Assembly (NCBI GenBank): GCA_946222055.1
Contig: CAMIEW010000048.1
Coordinates: forward strand, 1-6,818
Direction of reading: 5' to 3'
Source of the DNA: an uncultured Porphyromonas sp.
Lineage (GTDB): Bacteria > Bacteroidota > Bacteroidia > Bacteroidales > Porphyromonadaceae
DNA: 6,818 bases
In this document: positions 1 to 6,811 of the stretch, piece after piece
Layout: each line of letters opens with the position of its first letter
Position numbering within the stretch: position 1 is the stretch's first letter
The notes under the pieces: model-generated
Seen by the model: the letters and a program-made list of their open reading frames with translations, nothing else
Databases searched by the model: none
Told to the model about the DNA's origin: nothing
Position numbers and translations under genes: made by a program

Positions 1-1706
1 GTATAAATGCAGCTAAGAACTATCAGAATGACGGTGACTCGGTATACCGTCTCTTCTATGATACGATCAAGGGAGGCGACTACCGCTCTCGCGAGGCTAA
101 TGTCCATCGTCTGGCTGAGGTCTCGGCTGACATTATTGATCAGTGTGTGGCAATGGGTGTCCCCTTTGCTCGTGAGTACGGTGGTACGCTCGCCAATCGT
201 TCCTTCGGGGGTACGCTTGTCTCCAGAACCTTCTACTCAAGGGGACAAACCGGTCAGCAGCTCCTCCTCGGAGCTTACTCCGGTCTCATGCGTCAGGTGG
301 GTCTTGGTCATGTGGAGCTCTACGCCCGCTACGAGATGGTCGACCTCGTGATCATCGATGGTCGTGCTCGCGGTATCATCGCCCGAAACCTCGTGACCGG
401 TAAGCTGGAGCGCTTCGGTGCTCACGCTGTCGTAGTCGCTACAGGTGGCTACGGTAATGCTTACTTCCTCACCACCAACGCTCTGGCATGTAATGGATCT
501 GCAGCGTGGCTGTGCTATAAGAAGGGTGCCTACTTCGCTAACCCCTGTATGGTACAGATCCACCCCACATGTATCCCCAAGCAGGGCGACTATCAGTCCA
601 AGCTGACTCTAATGTCCGAGTCACTCCGTAACGATGGCCGCATCTGGGTACCCAAGAAGAAGGAGGACGCAGAGGCAATCCGCAATCACAAGAAGACTGC
701 CCTCGACATCCCCGAGGAGGATCGCGACTACTATCTGGAGCGTCGATATCCTGCGTTTGGTAACCTGGTACCTCGTGACGTAGCATCACGTGCTGCTAAG
801 GAGCGCTGTGATGCCGGATATGGTGTCGGTACCGGAGAGGCCGTTTATCTCGACTTCTCCGAGCCGATCCAGCGACTGGGACGCGAGGCGATCACTGCCA
901 AGTATGGCAACCTCTTCGATATGTATAAGCTGATCACGGACGTGGACGCCTATACCTACCCGATGGAGATCTTCCCCGCTGTCCACTTCACTATGGGCGG
1001 TCTCTGGGTCGACTACGAGCTGCAGACCACGATCCCCGGTCTCTTCGCTATCGGTGAGTGCAACTACTCCGACCACGGAGCCAACCGTCTCGGCGCATCT
1101 GCGCTTATGCAGGGTCTGGCAGACGGCTTCTTTGTACTGCCCTACACGATGCAGAATTACCTGGCAGATCAGATCGAGCTGGGTCATGTCGATATCAATG
1201 CACCTGAGTTTGAGGCTGCAGAGAAGGAGGTACATGACCGTGAGAAGAAGCTCATGAGCATCCAGGGTGACCTGACTGTGGACGACATCCACAAGAAGCT
1301 TGGAGCAATCCTCTGGGAGCACTGCGGTATGAGTCGAAATGAGGCTAGTCTCAAGGAGGGACTTCGCAAGCTTGATGAGCTGACCAAGACCTTCTGGACT
1401 CGCGTCCGCATCCCTGGTGAGATCGAGGACCTCAATACCGAGCTCGAGAAGGCTTGGCGTCTCGCTGACTTCATCGAGATGGGTAAGCTGATCGCTCACG
1501 ATGCGCTTGACCGTAAGGAGTCGTGTGGTGCTCACTTCAGAGAGGAGTACCAGACGGAGGAGAATGAGGCCCTCCGTAACGACAAGGACTTCAGCTATGT
1601 CTCCTGCTGGGCTTATACCGGTGAGGACACGCCCCCGGTGATGTACAAGGAGGATCTGAACTATGAGTATGTAGTGCCTCAGACACGTAATTACAAGAAG
1701 GCATAA
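1..1706 (+). CDS. sdhA: Succinate dehydrogenase/fumarate reductase flavoprotein subunit, class B type, 5'-truncated by window edge
   Basis: Catalytic FAD subunit that interconverts succinate and fumarate at the inner face of the cytoplasmic membrane; in anaerobic Bacteroidales it probably works mainly as fumarate reductase (frdA is an equally valid name). The frame is open from base 3, giving 567 visible residues (numbered from that codon) before TAA, with a second in-frame stop (TAG) following. The first residues, [13 protein letters not shown], normally directly follow the AQGG motif, so roughly 75-85 N-terminal residues are missing, including the Rossmann GxGxxG and the histidine that carries covalent FAD. 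Visible family residues: the ATGGYGN FAD segment (146-152), HPT with His187, PRD with Arg258 (the proton-shuttle arginine of the family), HFTMGG with His328, and HGANRLG with Arg362 (substrate binding). The Met codon at 147 is internal, not the start. The iron-sulfur subunit gene follows after 22 bases. The cytochrome b subunit gene is expected upstream. Identity is very secure; preferred direction of catalysis is inferred. Confidence 0.97.
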   Translation, partial: INAAKNYQNDGDSVYRLFYDTIKGGDYRSREANVHRLAEVSADIIDQCVAMGVPFAREYGGTLANRSFGGTLVSRTFYSRGQTGQQLLLGAYSGLMRQVGLGHVELYARYEMVDLVIIDGRARGIIARNLVTGKLERFGAHAVVVATGGYGNAYFLTTNALACNGSAAWLCYKKGAYFANPCMVQIHPTCIPKQGDYQSKLTLMSESLRNDGRIWVPKKKEDAEAIRNHKKTALDIPEEDRDYYLERRYPAFGNLVPRDVASRAAKERCDAGYGVGTGEAVYLDFSEPIQRLGREAITAKYGNLFDMYKLITDVDAYTYPMEIFPAVHFTMGGLWVDYELQTTIPGLFAIGECNYSDHGANRLGASALMQGLADGFFVLPYTMQNYLADQIELGHVDINAPEFEAAEKEVHDREKKLMSIQGDLTVDDIHKKLGAILWEHCGMSRNEASLKEGLRKLDELTKTFWTRVRIPGEIEDLNTELEKAWRLADFIEMGKLIAHDALDRKESCGAHFREEYQTEENEALRNDKDFSYVSCWAYTGEDTPPVMYKEDLNYEYVVPQTRNYKKA

Positions 1707-1728
1707 TAGAGACGACGCACTTAGGATT

Positions 1729-2490
1729 ATGGATAAGTTTATAGACATTAAAGTTAAGGTTTGGCGTCAGCGCAACCGTCATGAGAAGGGTCACTTCGAG
1801 ACCTATGAGGTGAAGCACGTCGATGAGAATGCTTCCTTCCTTGAGATGATCGATATGCTCAATGATCAGCTCATCCGCGAGGGTAAGGATCCGGTCGTCT
1901 ATGACAATGACTGTCGCGAGGGTATCTGTGGTGCCTGCTCGATGTACGTGGATGGTCACCCGCACGGTCTGATCCCCGGAGCGACCACCTGTCAGCTCTA
2001 TATGCGTAACTGGAAGAGTGGCGACACCATCACCGTAGAGCCATGGCGCTCTGCCGGCTTTCCGGTCATCCGTGACCTGATGGTGGACAGATCTTCATTC
2101 GACAAGATCCAGCAGGCCGGTGGCTTCATCTCGATGAATGCCGGCTCCGCCCCTGACGGAAATGCGATCCCCGTCTCGAGAGTCAATTCTGAGCTCGCTA
2201 TCGATGCCGCCTCCTGCATTGGCTGTGGTGCTTGCGTAGCTGCTTGTAAGAACGGCTCTGCCATGCTCTTCGTCAGTGCCAAGGTGAGCCAATTTGCTCT
2301 CCTTCCTCAGGGAAAGGTAGAGGCGAAGAAGCGTGCACGCGCTATGGTGGCCAAGATGGACGAGCTAGGATTTGGTAACTGTACCAATACCCGAGCTTGC
2401 GAGATGGAGTGCCCGAAGAGCATCTCGATCTCTAATATCGCACGTCTCAATCGCGAGTTTATCAAGGCTAAGTTTGGTCAGATAGACTGA
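1729..2490 (+). CDS. sdhB: Succinate dehydrogenase/fumarate reductase iron-sulfur subunit
   Basis: Electron-transfer subunit that links the flavin site of the A subunit to the quinone site of the membrane subunit. It has 253 residues, the usual size. The N-terminal ferredoxin fold carries the [2Fe-2S] ligands Cys62, Cys67, Cys70 (motif CREGICGAC) and Cys88. The C-terminal helical domain has CIGCGACVAAC (Cys163, 166, 169, 173) and Cys218, Cys224, Cys228 in NCTNTRACEMECP, together the seven cysteines for the [4Fe-4S] and [3Fe-4S] clusters. No ligand is missing. The ATG at 1729 is chosen because MDKFIDIKVKVWRQ begins where the family begins; an AGGA lies only 2 bases before it, too close to be a normal Shine-Dalgarno site, so initiation is probably of the A/T-rich Bacteroidetes kind. 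It sits 22 bases after sdhA, so both should share one mRNA. It ends in tandem in-frame stops (TGA TAA) and is followed by an intrinsic terminator. frdB is an equivalent name. Confidence 0.97.
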   Translation: MDKFIDIKVKVWRQRNRHEKGHFETYEVKHVDENASFLEMIDMLNDQLIREGKDPVVYDNDCREGICGACSMYVDGHPHGLIPGATTCQLYMRNWKSGDTITVEPWRSAGFPVIRDLMVDRSSFDKIQQAGGFISMNAGSAPDGNAIPVSRVNSELAIDAASCIGCGACVAACKNGSAMLFVSAKVSQFALLPQGKVEAKKRARAMVAKMDELGFGNCTNTRACEMECPKSISISNIARLNREFIKAKFGQID

Positions 2491-2520
2491 TAAGAGCGAG
2501 CGAATCGTTTTAATTCTAAG

Positions 2521-2555
2521 GAGAGGTTCCTGCAAGTAGGAGCCTCTCTTTTTTT
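2521..2555 (+). terminator. Intrinsic terminator of the sdhAB (frdAB) unit
   Basis: GAGAGGTTCC (2521-2530) pairs with GGAGCCTCTC (2539-2548) over ten base pairs with one G-U pair. The 8-base loop could close by one more T-A pair. Seven T follow (2549-2555). It starts 30 bases after the sdhB stop, which is the expected place. The two A just upstream (2518-2519) could pair with part of the T run, but without a long A tract I see no strong case for a bidirectional terminator. Confidence 0.93.
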
Positions 2556-2575
2556 GTTGCCCTAAGACTGTTATA

Positions 2576-2607
2576 AGGGTGTCAGATTATCCAACTAATG
2601 ATGCCCT
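2576..2607. repeat. Imperfect inverted repeat / hairpin downstream of the sdhB terminator
   Basis: AGGGTGTCA (2576-2584) can pair with TGATGCCCT (2599-2607) over nine base pairs as RNA, two of them G-U, around a 14-base loop. No T run follows, so it is not an ordinary terminator. It lies one base before the direct-repeat block at 2609, which suggests the two may belong to one intergenic element. Function unknown. Confidence 0.5.
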
Positions 2608-2608
2608 C

Positions 2609-2649
2609 AAACTACTATCGGTATGAGTCAAAACTATTACCGGTAATAG
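2609..2649. repeat. Diverged direct repeat with a perfect 16-bp palindrome; possible operator or intergenic repeat element
   Basis: AAACTACTATCGGTA (2609-2623) and AAACTATTACCGGTA (2631-2645) match at 13 of 15 positions and start 22 bases apart, about two helical turns. The second copy lies inside a perfect palindrome, CTATTACCGGTAATAG (2634-2649); the first copy is only partly symmetrical. The layout suits a dimeric DNA-binding protein on two sites, but also a piece of a dispersed repeat. The block is about 150 bases upstream of the predicted glyA promoter core, farther than a simple repressor site usually lies. Confidence 0.55.
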
Positions 2650-2773
2650 AAATCAGGGGATCCTTTTCTGCTGACGGGCGGTGTCTTGTAGTACCTCTCC
2701 AAGCGTATGCCAAACTTGTGATGGCTAGTGGTTAGAGTTCTAATACACTTGTTTCAAGCATGCTCCCGCTTGC

Positions 2774-2805
2774 ATTGTTAGGCTCGCTAATTATGATTAG
2801 ATTTG
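2774..2805 (+). promoter_or_regulatory. Predicted Bacteroidetes-type promoter of the glyA unit
   Basis: TAGATTTG (2798-2805) fits the Bacteroidetes -7 consensus TAnnTTTG exactly. ATTG (2774-2777), close to the -33 TTG/TTTG element, lies 20 bases upstream, within the usual 19-21 base spacing. Transcription would start around 2812, giving a leader of about 65 bases before the glyA ATG. I see no riboswitch-like structure in that leader. Confidence 0.7.
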
Positions 2806-2877
2806 CATAGGGGAGTGGATATTTCTACGTCTTGAAGTAATCTACTGTAAACCAATAAACTTTCAACCTTTTTCATC

Positions 2878-4170
2878 ATGAAAAGAGATCAACAGATTTT
2901 TGACCTGATCGACCAGGAGCGTCTGCGCCAGAAGCGCGGTGTGGAGCTGATTGCGTCAGAGAACTTCGTTAGCGAAGAGGTGCTCCGGGCTATGGGTAGC
3001 ATCATGACCAACAAGTACGCTGAGGGCTATCCCGGCAAGCGCTACTATGGTGGCTGTCAGATCGTGGATCAGAGCGAGCAGCTGGCTATCGATCGCATCA
3101 AGAAGCTCTACGATGCTGAGTATGCCAACGTGCAGCCTCACTCCGGCGCTCAGGCCAATATGTCTGTCTTCCAGGCTTGCCTCAACGCCGGCGACACCTT
3201 CATGGGTCTCAACCTCGATCACGGCGGTCACCTGACCCACGGGTCGCTCGTCAACGCCTCCGGTATCCTCTACCACCCCGTTGCCTACGGTGTACGTAAG
3301 GAGGACGGTCGTGTCGACTACGACGATATGGAGCGCAAGGCTAAGGAGACCCACCCGAAGCTCATCGTCGGTGGTGCCTCTGCCTACTCTCGCGAGTGGG
3401 ACTACAAGCGCATGCGTGAGATCGCAGATAGCGTCGGTGCCATCCTCATGATCGATATGGCTCACCCTGCAGGTCTCATCGCTGCCGGCATCCTCGACAA
3501 CCCGGTGAAGTACGCCCACATCGTTACCTCCACGACCCACAAGACCCTGAGAGGTCCGCGTGGTGGAATCATCCTGATGGGTAAGGACTTCGAGAACCCC
3601 TGGGGCAAGGCTACCAAGAAGGGTCGCGTAAAGATGATGTCTGAGCTGATCAACTCTGCCGTCTTCCCCGGTGTACAGGGTGGACCTCTGGAGCACGTCA
3701 TCGCCGCTAAGGCGGTAGCCTTCTATGAGGCTCTGCAGCCTTCCTTCAAGACCTACCAGACTCAGGTGCATGCCAATGCCGTAACCATGGCAGATACTTT
3801 CCTTGAGCTTGGCTATGACGTGGTATCCGGCGGTACCGACAACCACCTGGTGTTGCTTGACCTCCGCAAGAAGTTCCCCGAGCTGACCGGTAAGGAGGCT
3901 GAGGATGCACTGGTGAAGGCAGACATCACGGCTAATAAGAATATGGTCCCCTTCGATGATCGTACCCCTGCCAAGACGAGCGGTATCCGCATCGGAAGCC
4001 CTGCAGCCACGACCCGTGGACTGAAGGAGGGAGACTTCAAGACCGTCGTACACTGGATCGATGAGATCCTCAGCAATCCTACCAGTGAAGAGGTGATCAA
4101 GAAGGTTCGCTCTCAGGTCAATGAGCTGATGGAGGACCGTCCCCTTAATGTCTGGGAGGATCGCGACTAA
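2878..4170 (+). CDS. glyA: Serine hydroxymethyltransferase
   Basis: Cytoplasmic PLP enzyme that converts serine and tetrahydrofolate to glycine and 5,10-methylene-tetrahydrofolate, the main entry of one-carbon units for purine, thymidylate and methionine synthesis. It has 430 residues, slightly longer than the E. coli enzyme (417). Visible landmarks: the N-terminal LIASENF segment (24-30), [13 protein letters not shown] (48-59) with Glu49, the cofactor-contacting Asp193 and His196 in DMAHPAG, the Schiff-base Lys222 in [14 protein letters not shown], and Arg371 in [15 protein letters not shown], which binds the substrate carboxylate. The extra length lies partly around 236-255, after the lysine motif, as in other Bacteroidetes SHMTs. 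The start at 2878 gives the family's usual N-terminus ([11 protein letters not shown]); upstream is A/T-rich with no Shine-Dalgarno. It has its own predicted promoter. The next gene begins 35 bases after its stop without a terminator between. Confidence 0.98.
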   Translation: MKRDQQIFDLIDQERLRQKRGVELIASENFVSEEVLRAMGSIMTNKYAEGYPGKRYYGGCQIVDQSEQLAIDRIKKLYDAEYANVQPHSGAQANMSVFQACLNAGDTFMGLNLDHGGHLTHGSLVNASGILYHPVAYGVRKEDGRVDYDDMERKAKETHPKLIVGGASAYSREWDYKRMREIADSVGAILMIDMAHPAGLIAAGILDNPVKYAHIVTSTTHKTLRGPRGGIILMGKDFENPWGKATKKGRVKMMSELINSAVFPGVQGGPLEHVIAAKAVAFYEALQPSFKTYQTQVHANAVTMADTFLELGYDVVSGGTDNHLVLLDLRKKFPELTGKEAEDALVKADITANKNMVPFDDRTPAKTSGIRIGSPAATTRGLKEGDFKTVVHWIDEILSNPTSEEVIKKVRSQVNELMEDRPLNVWEDRD

Positions 4171-4205
4171 TTCATTTATAACTTAAGCACATTAATATCG
4201 ACTTA

Positions 4206-6614
4206 ATGAAATTCATCAAGCATGTAGTCGTGGCTTTTGCCGGCATGCTTCTCTTTTCCGGTTGTGGTAATGGTGTGGAAAAGTCTCTCGACGAGGCTCC
4301 CTATAATCAGGGGATACACATCATACCTCAACCGGTAAAAGTGAATGTAGGCCAGGAGCAGGGTCGCTGGACACTGACCTCTTCGACTAAAATCATCGCA
4401 GACGAGAGTCTTGCCGTTGTTACTGACTTCCTAAAGGACAAGATAGCAAGCTCCACCGGATACGACCTGTCCGTGGAGTCCACAAGCAGCAACCCCGCCA
4501 AGGAGATCCGCTTCGTCATCGTGACTGACGAGGTGATCCCGCACGAGGAGGGTTACTCTCTCGACGTGACCTCTGACGGTGGGGTCCTGATCCAGGCCTC
4601 CACTCCACGCGGGGCTTTCTGGGGTATGCAGTCTCTCCTTCAGCTCTTCCCGGCTGAGATAGAGAGCCCCTCTAAGGTTAATGCTAAGAGTTGGACCGTC
4701 CCCTTTGTTAGCATCGAGGACTACCCGCAATTCAGCTACCGTGGTCAGCACGTGGATCCGTGTCGTCACTTCCAGACGATTGATGACGTGAAGAAGACGA
4801 TTGATGTCCTCTCTATGCTCAAGATCAATAAGCTGCACTTCCACCTCACGGAGGATCAGGGATGGCGCATTGAGATCAAGAAGTATCCCCGCCTCACGGA
4901 GGTGGGTGCTGTGCGTACGGAGGGAGATGGCACGACCTATGGTCCCTACTTCTACACGCAGGCGGAGATCAAGGATCTCGTCGCCTATGCCGATGCTCGA
5001 TTTGTGGAGATTATACCCGAGATCGAGCTCCCCGGCCACGCCGTCTCTGCACTCTCAGCCTATCCCTGGCTGGGGTGCAAGGGGGAGGACTTTCCCTACG
5101 AGGTACGTAACATCTGGGGAATCTCCAATGAGGTGATCTGTGCCGGTAAGGACTCTTCGATCGAGTTTTACAAGGACGTATTGACGGAGGTGATGCCCCT
5201 TTTCCACACTGATTTCATCCACATTGGTGGCGATGAGGCACCCAAGACGGAGTGGAAGCGCTGCCCCAATTGCCAGAAGCGGATCCGCGAGCAGGGACTC
5301 AAGGATGAGGATGAGCTGCAGAGCTGGTTTATCTCCCAGATCGGTACCTTCCTCAGCGAGAATGGTAAGCGGATGATTGGCTGGGATGAGATCCTCGAGG
5401 GAGGTATCCCGGAGAATGCTACGATCATGTCGTGGCGCGGCGAGCAGGGCGGTATCAATGCGGCCAAGGCCGGTCACGATGTAATCATGACCCCCTCATC
5501 TCATGGTTTTTACCTCGACTACTACCAGGGCGATCCCAATGTTGAGCCTGTGGCTCTCTGCTGCCGATCGACACTGTCTCAGGTATACGCCTACGTGCCC
5601 ATCTCCGAGCATATCACTCCAGAGATGGCACCCCATATCCTCGGCGTGCAGGGCAATAACTGGTCGGAGTATATCCCCGATGGCAAGCACGCTCAGTATA
5701 TGGCTCAGCCCCGTATGGCTGCGATTGCGGAGGTGGCGTGGTCTCCGGTAGAGCAGAAGGACTTTGACGGCTTTGTTGGCCGTCTCGAAAACCTTACCGC
5801 CCGTCTCGGACTCCATGACTACAATTACTTTATCCCACAGCCTGAGCAGCCCGACAATCGGAGCATCGACTGTGTGACCTTCACCGGAGAGAGTGTAACA
5901 ATCCCCTTCGGAACCGTCTATCCGGTACACAAGATCATCTACACCACTGATGGCACTGATCCTGTGGAGGGTAGTGCTCAGGAGTACTCTGAGCCGCTGA
6001 CCTTCTCCTCTGATACGGAGCTGAGGATCCGCTCTCTGACTCAGAGCGGTGCCATGAGCCCTGTGCGTGTCATCACGATACGTCGTCAGGACTATGCGCC
6101 CGCTGTCTCTGCAACAGCTGACAGATACGAGTCGGGTCTGGATCTGACGACAGTCCGCAAGCAGTTCAAGTCCTCTGATGACTTTGAGTCCTACTCCGGT
6201 GATGACGCTGTTGTCCTCCACGGAGTCAAACTCAGTGAGAGTGGAGAGAATGTCTACAAGGAGCAGATGGAGGAGCATCTGATGAGTAATGTCAACTGGA
6301 ATGCTCAGGATTACTCCGGCTATGTAATGATCCCTGAGGATGGCGTCTACCGCATCCGCTGCAGCAGCGACCGACTCTGGCTCGATGGCCATATGATCAT
6401 CGACAACACCGGTGTCTGCAAGCGCAATACCCACTCCGATGTGACCCTTGCGCTTGCTCAGGGACTGCATAAGATCCGCTTCACTCAGGTGCTGGACTTT
6501 ATCGGAAACTGGCCTAGCGGATTCTACGATCAGAGACCCTACATGGGTCGCTTCGACAAGGGCGAGCCACTGAAGGCTGTCCCGGACGAAGCTTACTTCT
6601 GTGACAAGAAGTAA
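4206..6614 (+). CDS. nahA: Beta-N-acetylhexosaminidase, GH20 family, predicted lipoprotein with C-terminal PA14-like domain
   Basis: Retaining exo-glycosidase that removes terminal beta-linked GlcNAc or GalNAc by substrate-assisted catalysis. It has 802 residues. A lipoprotein signal ends in the lipobox LFSGC, making Cys20 the lipidated residue, so it should sit in the cell envelope. Domains: GH20b-like alpha/beta domain (about 37-165); GH20 barrel (about 172-535) with Arg179, HLTEDQGWR (213-221), PGHA (277-280), the catalytic pair Asp343-Glu344 in HIGGDE, Trp393 in GWDE, Trp410-Arg411, Tyr436/Asp438 and Trp486/Glu488; a chitobiase C-terminal, FN3-like sandwich (about 556-625); and a PA14-like domain (about 650-785) with the pattern YSGYVMIPEDGVYRI...LWLDGHMIIDN. 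The CPNC pair at 353-356 is, as I recall, common in Bacteroidetes homologues. All catalytic residues are present. It resembles P. gingivalis NahA; the symbol is by that resemblance. Probably cotranscribed with glyA. Natural substrate not visible from sequence. Confidence 0.94.
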   Translation: MKFIKHVVVAFAGMLLFSGCGNGVEKSLDEAPYNQGIHIIPQPVKVNVGQEQGRWTLTSSTKIIADESLAVVTDFLKDKIASSTGYDLSVESTSSNPAKEIRFVIVTDEVIPHEEGYSLDVTSDGGVLIQASTPRGAFWGMQSLLQLFPAEIESPSKVNAKSWTVPFVSIEDYPQFSYRGQHVDPCRHFQTIDDVKKTIDVLSMLKINKLHFHLTEDQGWRIEIKKYPRLTEVGAVRTEGDGTTYGPYFYTQAEIKDLVAYADARFVEIIPEIELPGHAVSALSAYPWLGCKGEDFPYEVRNIWGISNEVICAGKDSSIEFYKDVLTEVMPLFHTDFIHIGGDEAPKTEWKRCPNCQKRIREQGLKDEDELQSWFISQIGTFLSENGKRMIGWDEILEGGIPENATIMSWRGEQGGINAAKAGHDVIMTPSSHGFYLDYYQGDPNVEPVALCCRSTLSQVYAYVPISEHITPEMAPHILGVQGNNWSEYIPDGKHAQYMAQPRMAAIAEVAWSPVEQKDFDGFVGRLENLTARLGLHDYNYFIPQPEQPDNRSIDCVTFTGESVTIPFGTVYPVHKIIYTTDGTDPVEGSAQEYSEPLTFSSDTELRIRSLTQSGAMSPVRVITIRRQDYAPAVSATADRYESGLDLTTVRKQFKSSDDFESYSGDDAVVLHGVKLSESGENVYKEQMEEHLMSNVNWNAQDYSGYVMIPEDGVYRIRCSSDRLWLDGHMIIDNTGVCKRNTHSDVTLALAQGLHKIRFTQVLDFIGNWPSGFYDQRPYMGRFDKGEPLKAVPDEAYFCDKK

Positions 6615-6632
6615 TCAGTCTAACTTACCTAC

Positions 6633-6674
6633 AAGGGGGTGCATCCACGTGAGGGTGCGCCCCCTTCTATTTAT
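6633..6674 (+). terminator. Probable terminator of the glyA-hexosaminidase unit (long hairpin, weak T run)
   Basis: AAGGGGGTGCATCC (6633-6646) pairs with GGGTGCGCCCCCTT (6653-6666) over 14 base pairs, two of them G-U, with the 6-base loop ACGTGA. It begins 18 bases after the hexosaminidase stop. The downstream sequence CTATTTAT is only moderately T-rich, so termination may be partial, or the hairpin may mainly protect the mRNA 3' end. Confidence 0.75.
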
Positions 6675-6766
6675 AACAGGATCCTCATGGGAGCTTCGAT
6701 AATGGTAGTGAAGCCTGAATTTATAGTGATTGCTAACATGTTACTGAGCGGATGAGAGACAAAATA

Positions 6767-6799
6767 GTTAGGGGGAAAGGGTAAAAAGGTGTATCTTTG
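6767..6799 (+). promoter_or_regulatory. Predicted Bacteroidetes-type promoter for a gene beyond the right edge
   Basis: TATCTTTG (6792-6799) fits TAnnTTTG exactly. The -33 region is weak: GTTAG at 6767-6771 ends 20 bases upstream and only loosely resembles TTTG. It lies in a gene-free stretch downstream of a terminator-like hairpin, as expected for a new transcription unit. The gene itself is outside the window. Confidence 0.55.
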
Positions 6800-6811
6800 C
6801 GTACTCTTTGC
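6791..6811. repeat. Short tandem duplication of the promoter -7 box
   Basis: GTATCTTTGC (6791-6800) is followed immediately by GTACTCTTTGC (6801-6811), the same sequence with one extra C, and then by a third GTA (6812-6814). The second copy gives TACTCTTTG, one base longer than the TAnnTTTG consensus, so it is probably a poorer -7 box or part of the initially transcribed region. Confidence 0.6.

Larger units (their letters stand above)
2556..2797. other. Intergenic region without an assigned gene, between sdhB terminator and glyA promoter
   Basis: This AT-richer stretch holds no recognisable protein gene, tRNA or known riboswitch. From left to right it contains a hairpin (2576-2607), a diverged direct repeat with a perfect palindrome (2609-2649), and small weak hairpins around 2748-2772 (CTTG-TTT-CAAG and CAAGC...GCTTG, which share the CAAG and cannot both form). 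A 45-codon ORF starts at the tandem ATG codons at 2598/2601 and ends at 2735. It uses ATA, CTA and TTA codons that the neighbouring genes largely avoid, so it is not called as a gene. Confidence 0.6.

Noticed and set aside
147..149. Met codon as the start of the flavoprotein gene
   Set aside because: The frame is open back to base 3, and the residues before it (including NYQNDGDS and the following helix) are conserved family sequence, so the gene is simply cut by the window edge.
1707..1728. A promoter or terminator between sdhA and sdhB
   Set aside because: Only 22 bases with no hairpin or -7 box; the two subunit genes are a standard cotranscribed pair.
786..1748. 320-codon open frame on the minus strand opposite sdhA
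   Set aside because: It is a shadow of the strongly biased codons of sdhA. The forward frame carries all the family motifs, and the reverse product is a low-information Leu/Val/Ser/Asp-rich sequence with no recognisable domain.
2748..2772. Alternative hairpins (CTTG/CAAG versus CAAGC/GCTTG), as in an attenuator
   Set aside because: The stems are only 4-5 bp and lie upstream of the predicted glyA promoter core, so they would not be in the glyA transcript.
2715..2785. Possible tRNA (TAGTGGTTAGAG looks like a D-arm and TTCAAGC like a T-loop)
   Set aside because: No 7-bp acceptor stem, no 5-bp anticodon or T stem can be formed at the right spacing.
2956..4053. 365-codon open frame on the minus strand opposite glyA
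   Set aside because: Same cause: it lies wholly inside glyA, has no motif or recognisable start region, and the glyA reading is beyond doubt.
4171..4205. A separate promoter for the hexosaminidase gene in the 35-base gap; the ATTTATAAC at 4174 also recurs at 6669
   Set aside because: No TAnnTTTG box is present, and the shared 9-mer is simple AT-rich sequence likely to recur by chance in gaps.
5496..6470. 324-codon open frame on the minus strand opposite the hexosaminidase gene
   Set aside because: It falls inside a gene whose forward frame shows complete GH20 and accessory domains. The reverse frame has no motif or promoter.
6687..6755. 22-codon ORF (starts MGASIMVVKPEF) after the last terminator
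   Set aside because: Too short to judge, no ribosome site or family resemblance, and it lies upstream of the predicted promoter at 6792.
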